This document shows positions 59,610-64,000 of a stretch of DNA of 64,000 nt, one piece after another. The stretch covers positions 22,352,732 to 22,416,731 of the forward strand of contig CM065686.1 in NCBI GenBank assembly GCA_017654935.2. The letters are read 5' to 3'. Source of the stretch: Phymorhynchus buccinoides. Lineage: Eukaryota; Mollusca; Gastropoda; Neogastropoda; Raphitomidae. Each line of letters opens with the position of its first letter. Position 1 is the stretch's first letter. The position numbers and the translations under genes are program-made. The notes under the pieces were generated by a model. It worked only from the letters and a program-made list of their open reading frames with translations, searched no databases and had not been told where the DNA came from.

Positions 59610-59842
59610 TCTTCTTCTTCTTCAATAGCTCAGACAGTTTTGCTGTCAATTATGAGCGCAGATGCGTCATGCTGCCGTTATGCACCTCACTAGAAAATAG
59701 TTACGCCCAGCAAGTCCAACTTCGGCTGGAGGAAATCTTTTTGAAAGTGTTTTCTTGGAAAAAAGGCAGAAGAATGGACCGGTTAGGCAGAAAGATAGTA
59801 GATGACAGTAAGCAAGGGGGAAAAGGCAGAGTCAAAGAGAGT
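59610..59842 (-). repeat. SINE family A copy cut by the DIRS element
   Basis: Runs from CTTCTTCTTCTTC to AGTCAAAGAGAGTG, where the family sequence stops at the end of the DIRS element. The other half should lie beyond 64000. Confidence 0.7.
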
Positions 59843-60203
59843 GGTAGATTTATATTAATCTTACTATCAATATAACTAAATACTTACCAACACTCAAAAC
59901 AATTGCATACATACTGCTTAGCTGGAAGAACATAAGCGTTAAACGCTTGTTACCATAGTAACTCAAAAAGAGAAGCACCTCCGTGACAGTAGCCTTACCT
60001 CCCCTTGCTACTCTCCTGTCACGGTGGCTGCTTACTGCTTAAACCTCATTCCCCATTTTCCATCAGCATCAGGAGGGATGGATGGGAGGGAACCTTAGGT
60101 TGTTTTGAGTGTTGGTAAGTATTTAGTTATATAGATAGTAAGATTAATATAAATCTACCAATCTATTATAACCATACATTACCAACACTCAAAACAATTG
60201 CAG
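59842..60203. repeat. Terminal inverted repeat structure of the DIRS element
   Basis: GGTAGATTTATATTAATC... (59842-59902) is repeated in reverse at about 60096-60158 with one or two mismatches over about 60 bp. A third copy of the inner part, ACCAACACTCAAAACAATTG, follows at 60181-60200 in direct orientation. Inverted and split repeats are a hallmark of DIRS elements. Confidence 0.75.
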
Positions 60204-60400
60204 AATACCAACGCGGAGGAGGGTGATGCTATGTAATCATATTGGGAGCGAGAAGTACTAAGAATGAAAAGTACATGCATAAAACTCCATGAAAAAAAAA
60301 GCATACACATAGATACCTCACAGATACTCCAATCTCTTTTCCCCCATAGGCCAAAACATTGGCTTACCAAAGAAGAGAATAACAAACGTAAAAACTTACA

Positions 60401-61600
60401 TTAGCAGGAGATGGGAGTATGGGCCACGACCACTCGTTTAATAGCAAACGAATTGTCGGACCTCTCGGTGGAGACATCCCGGAGGTAGAAACTCAGGAAG
60501 GTATTCACTGAGCGCCAGGTCGCCGCTTCCAGGATCTTGGAGAGCGGGACGCCCTTGGTTAGCGCCAGAGAAGCGCTGACAGCCCGCACCTCATGAGCTC
60601 TGATGGGGTTGTCCGGGAAGAGAGGAGCAAGAGTTAGACTTAGAGTAAGCTAACTTAACCGTCTCGACCAACCACCTAGAGATAGTACCCTTAGAAATAT
60701 CCTTGTTATATTTCCGGTTGATCGAGAGGAAAAGGCGTCTCCTCGAGCCCCTGAAGGAGCTGGTGCGTTTAAGATAGAACCTTAAGCAACGAACTGGGCA
60801 AATACAAATCTCAGAATCGTCGTCACAGATGATAGAGTCTAGACTCGGGATATTAACAAGAGGAGAGTCTACATCACCCGGTTGGGTCTTAGCTCTGAAT
60901 TCAGGTAGGAACGACAGAGAGACCATAGAGCCAGAGGGATCAAACTCAATGTCTCTAGAGAGGCCACTAAGGGAGTGAATGCCGCTAACCCTACGTGTGG
61001 AAGCAAGGGCTATCAAAAACAAAGTCTTGTACGTGAGAACTTTAAGCGAGAGTTTGTCCAAGGGTTCACACTTATCACGCAGATAATTCAAAACCAAAAA
61101 GAGATCCCACTGAGGGAAACGAATGGAGCGCGAAGGAGCTCTTAGTTTCACAGCATCAATGAAATGAGTCACGTAAGGTGAGGACAACGCTGACACCGAA
61201 CGAGAACCGAGGGTTAGAGAAATGGTACTACTGATGGCCGATTTGTAACCCAAAATAGTCTTTGCGGACAAATCCTTCTCAGTGAAAAGGAAAGTTAGAA
61301 AACGAACAAACTCAGCCGAAGACGGGTGAAGAGGGTCAAATTTATGTTCTCTACAAAAATTGTACCAAACACGCCAGCGAAGATTGTACAGCGCGTTAGT
61401 GCTCTGTCTCCTCGAGGAAAGCAAGAGGTCGATAGAACGAGAAGCAAAACCTTGTCTCTTGAGACCCTGCCTCACAGTTTCCAGGCGGTCAGCCTGAGCA
61501 CGTCTGGGTTTGGGTGCCCTAATCCTGATCTGGGTTGAACCAACGTCTTTGAGCTGAGTTGGAGGTGGAGCGGTGGCGCTTTCGCCAATGCCAACACCTC
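60401..61600 (-). pseudogene. DIRS tyrosine recombinase
   Basis: The frame carries a core-binding region (TNALYNLRWRVWYNFC, KTILGYKSAIS) and a catalytic domain. The conserved residues are R in ASTRRVSGIHSL, HEVR, W in ATWRSVNTF, and Y in SFYLRD, the R-HxxR-Y set of tyrosine recombinases that DIRS elements use in place of a DDE integrase. A one-base insertion near 60617 separates the HEVR...Y end (60589-60401) from the rest. The frame overlaps the end of the reverse-transcriptase frame. Disabled as it stands. Confidence 0.85.
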
Positions 61601-63377
61601 CGGGAACCAAGCACTGGTTGGCCAGAAGGGCGTGATGAGGATCAGTTGAGGAGCGTCTCTTGTCACTTTCTCCAACACTTTGGGTATCAGAGTGGTTGGC
61701 GGGTAGGCGTAGGCGAAGAGGTTCATCCACGGAATGGTGAACGCGTTTCGAGCGAAAGCCTGTTGATCCCTGACCGGGGACACATAGAGAGGGAGACGAG
61801 AGTTGTGGCGCGTCGCAAAAAGGTCGAGCCAAGGTTTCCCCCAGAGGTCCCACACTGGTTGAAGGGACTGGTGAGCAATGGTCCATTCCGTCGCCAGGAC
61901 TTGACTGGAGCGGCTCAGCTGATCTGCAATCACATTGAGCCTGCCGGGCACGAATTCTACCGAAAGGGCAATGTCCTGGTTGTGTGCCCACAGCAGGATG
62001 TCCTCGGCAGCGAGCGACAGCGACGTAGACCTGGTGCCCCCCTGGCGTCGGAGTTAAGAGAGACAAGCTGTATTGTCGCTCGCCACCGTGACCCAGAGAC
62101 CCTGAAGACGCTCCAAGAAGTGTAGAAGAGCGAGGCGGATGGCCTCCATCTCCAACAGATTGATATGGAGGAGAGAGAGCTGTAGAGACCAAACCCCCGA
62201 GACTTCGTCGTCGTCGATGTGAGCACCCCAGCCCTCCTTTGAAGCGTCTGTGAAAAGGAAGACCTGACTTCTGAGCACACGTAGAGGGACCGAACTGTGG
62301 AGCCAAGCCACAGAACGCCACTGAGACACAGCTTGGTGAAGCCAAGGGCCGACTGGGACTGCATTGTCGAGTAGTGAGAGGTCCTGAAAAAAGTCTGTCA
62401 CGTGTCTCTGTAGATTCCTCTTGTGAAGCCTTCCCAAAGGGAGAAGCTCCGCCATGGATTCCATCATACCCAGAATCCTTAGACATTGACGCAGGGTGAT
62501 GAAGGGGGCCGCGAGAGAAGAGTCCAAAGTTTGTGTGAGAGACTGGATTCTCTCGGGCGTTGGCGAAACGCAAAACTTGACGCTGTTTATTAGCATCCCT
62601 AGATAGCGAAATTGTTGCCTTGGAGTCAGATCTGACTTTTTCTCGTTGATTTGGAAACCGAGCGAACGAGACAGATCGACTAACTGATGGGTGTGAGACA
62701 GGCAGACCGATTGGCCGGCCCCCAGAATGAGCCAGTCGTCCAGATAAACGCGAAGGCGAATACCCTTTGCCCTCGCCAGAGCCGCGAACTCCCTGGTGAC
62801 TTTTGTGAAAAACCAGGGAGCAAGGGATAACCCGAAGGGGAGTGCCCTGAACTGGTGAACTTTTCCGTTCCAAACGAATCTGAGGAACTTCCGTCTCGAA
62901 GGGTGGATGAGAACGTGGGAAGTAAGCGTCTCTTAAGTCTATCGATGTGGCCCAATCTCCGGGCTGAATGGCAGCGCGAATCGAGGCTGCTGTCTCCATT
63001 TTGAACTTGACCGGTTTGATAAACTTGTTCAAAGGGGAGAGGTCCAGGACTGGCCTGAATCCTCCCGACTTTTTGGGGACAGTAAAAAGCCGGGAGTAGA
63101 AGCCCGGACCTGGGTTGTGAATAAGTTCTACAGCCCCTTTCAGCAGAAGAGAATCGACTTCTGTTTGGAGAATGGAGAGTCTCTCCGGGTCCACCGGGGG
63201 TGGAAACACGATCGGAGTACGCAAAAGGTTTGGTTCCTCGAGGAACAGAAACCGAAACCCCGCCCATACCACCCGAAGAATCCAGCTGTTGTCTACCAAA
63301 CTCAGCCAAGCTGGTAGTGCGGCGCTGAGAGCGCCCACGCAGGAAGTAGAAACAGCTGGAACTTCTTCGGAGGGCAC
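61472..63377 (-). pseudogene. DIRS reverse transcriptase, RNase H and methyltransferase-like region
   Basis: From the ATG at 63377 the frame reads VDSLLLKGAVELI, SRLFTVPKKSGGFRPVLDL and TSIDLRDAYF. One extra C near 62924 shifts the frame, and it continues with RALPFGLSLAPWFF and YLDDWLI, the reverse-transcriptase catalytic site. RNase H follows: FLFTDASKEGWG, LEMEAIRLAL, ASDNTA; an in-frame TAA at about 62056 comes next, and then NVIADQLSR. Downstream, WLDLFATRHN, FAYAYPPTTLIPKV and LILITPFWP match the conserved region after RNase H in DIRS elements, often described as DAM-like methyltransferase; that role is from family knowledge. At least two disabling lesions. Confidence 0.85.
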
Positions 63378-63382
63378 GGGCC

Positions 63383-64000
63383 CTAACGAAAAAGCTGCTT
63401 GTTCTGTGTTTTTGGAGGACCCGAAGCCCTACCTCCGCGAGAAGAGGAAGGCCTTCCTCTGGAGAAGGAACCGCGAGAGAAAGAGGACTGGGCTCTGAAG
63501 ACACGACGGCCTGGGAAGGAACCTCTGAAGGAGCTCCTGAAAGGGCGTGACGGCCTAGGTGCAGATAGTTGAGGACGTTGCGAAGAAGATTCAGAGCGGA
63601 AACGTTTAGTCACCGCCTGCATGAGCACTTCTTGAGAGAGTTCCGCCTTGCGCTTGTTGGCCGAGTCGACGGAAGAGTCCAAAAGTTTGTTGCCGAACAG
63701 GCCACTGGGAGGGAGGGGAAGAGAGCGAAGCTTTTCTTTCTCTTCCTTCGCAAACCTCATGTGAGAGGAGTCGAGCACATGATCCCGGCGCAGAGCAGCG
63801 ATTTGAACACGAAGAGCTGCAACAACGTCCATCTGGCTGGAGAGAGCGTCAGTCTGGAGTGAGATGAGAGATCCCAGAGTTGACTCATCAATGTTCTCAT
63901 ACAGTCTGAATTCTTCCGGCTTAAGAGACGGAGAGATGCCAATGAGTTGAGAAATGGACTGGTGGAGCGATGACGTGACGGCACAGGCCCTAAGAGAGTC
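63383..64000 (-). CDS. DIRS gag-like ORF, C-terminal part (runs off the window)
   Basis: The frame is open from the window edge to the TAG at 63383. It codes SISQLIGISPSLKPEEFRL, then ALRVQIAALRRDHVL, SANKRKAELSQEVLMQAV and a basic R/S/F/G-rich tail (RGSFSRGRPSSSRGGR). The RGG-like tail suits nucleic-acid binding. DIRS ORF1 products are usually like this and lack a zinc knuckle. The pol start codon lies 6 bp past the stop. The N-terminus is outside the window. Confidence 0.75.
   Translation of the reverse strand, partial: DSLRACAVTSSLHQSISQLIGISPSLKPEEFRLYENIDESTLGSLISLQTDALSSQMDVVAALRVQIAALRRDHVLDSSHMRFAKEEKEKLRSLPLPPSGLFGNKLLDSSVDSANKRKAELSQEVLMQAVTKRFRSESSSQRPQLSAPRPSRPFRSSFRGSFPGRRVFRAQSSFSRGSFSRGRPSSSRGGRASGPPKTQNKQLFR

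Noticed and set aside
60591..63377. A single 928-codon frame as one protein
   Set aside because: Its middle (about 62920-61600) is out of the reverse-transcriptase frame; only the two ends are homologous, to reverse transcriptase and recombinase.

Overview
This is a repeat-dense piece of an animal nuclear genome. There are no operons or ribosome binding sites. Coding sequence is broken into short exons with GT-AG borders and long introns packed with transposons, SINEs, minisatellites and microsatellites. The DIRS, Ty3 and CR1/L2-like elements, the TTAA-flanked MITEs, the tRNA-headed SINEs, and the style of the host proteins suggest a lophotrochozoan, most likely a mollusc and perhaps a gastropod. 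That is inference; no marker gene fixes the species.

The main host gene runs on the minus strand from 33154 down to 4282. Joining exons by reading phase gives a MUS81-like endonuclease. It has an N-terminal helix-hairpin-helix-like exon pair, a winged helix, a serine-rich linker with a basic nuclear-localisation-like patch, and an ERCC4 nuclease with GDYAWLW and ERKRADD motifs. After the nuclease, where MUS81 normally ends in a tandem helix-hairpin-helix domain, the reading frame passes in phase into a single 530-codon exon. That exon holds a SUMO-interaction-like motif (VLVL followed by an acidic run), a long disordered stretch and a CUE ubiquitin-binding-like domain. This arrangement is the most interesting thing I see.

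Two further minus-strand genes or gene ends lie upstream: paralogue B (51174 to 48219) and paralogue A (57593 to 56454). They share a P/S/T-rich linker, an SW..AR..AA....P segment and a C-terminal cassette, and both end in their own stop codons. I do not know their function. A decayed copy of the last exon sits between the two exons of A.

Layout: 0-4.2 kb repeats; 4.3-33.2 kb the MUS81-like gene with repeat-filled introns; 33.2-48 kb almost only repeats, including a nest of TTAA insertions (34.2-37.3 kb), a 1.9-kb foldback (41.2-43.2 kb), an 80-bp array, a decayed LINE and a decayed Tc1/mariner transposase; 48-57.6 kb paralogues B and A, interrupted by a Tigger-like element, a 67-bp array and a rearranged Ty3-type pol fragment; 58-59.8 kb repeats; 59.8-64 kb most of a DIRS-type tyrosine-recombinase retrotransposon that runs off the window. 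Several tandem arrays in the MUS81-like gene carry copies of its own exon borders, so splice-site sequence has been amplified next to the true sites.
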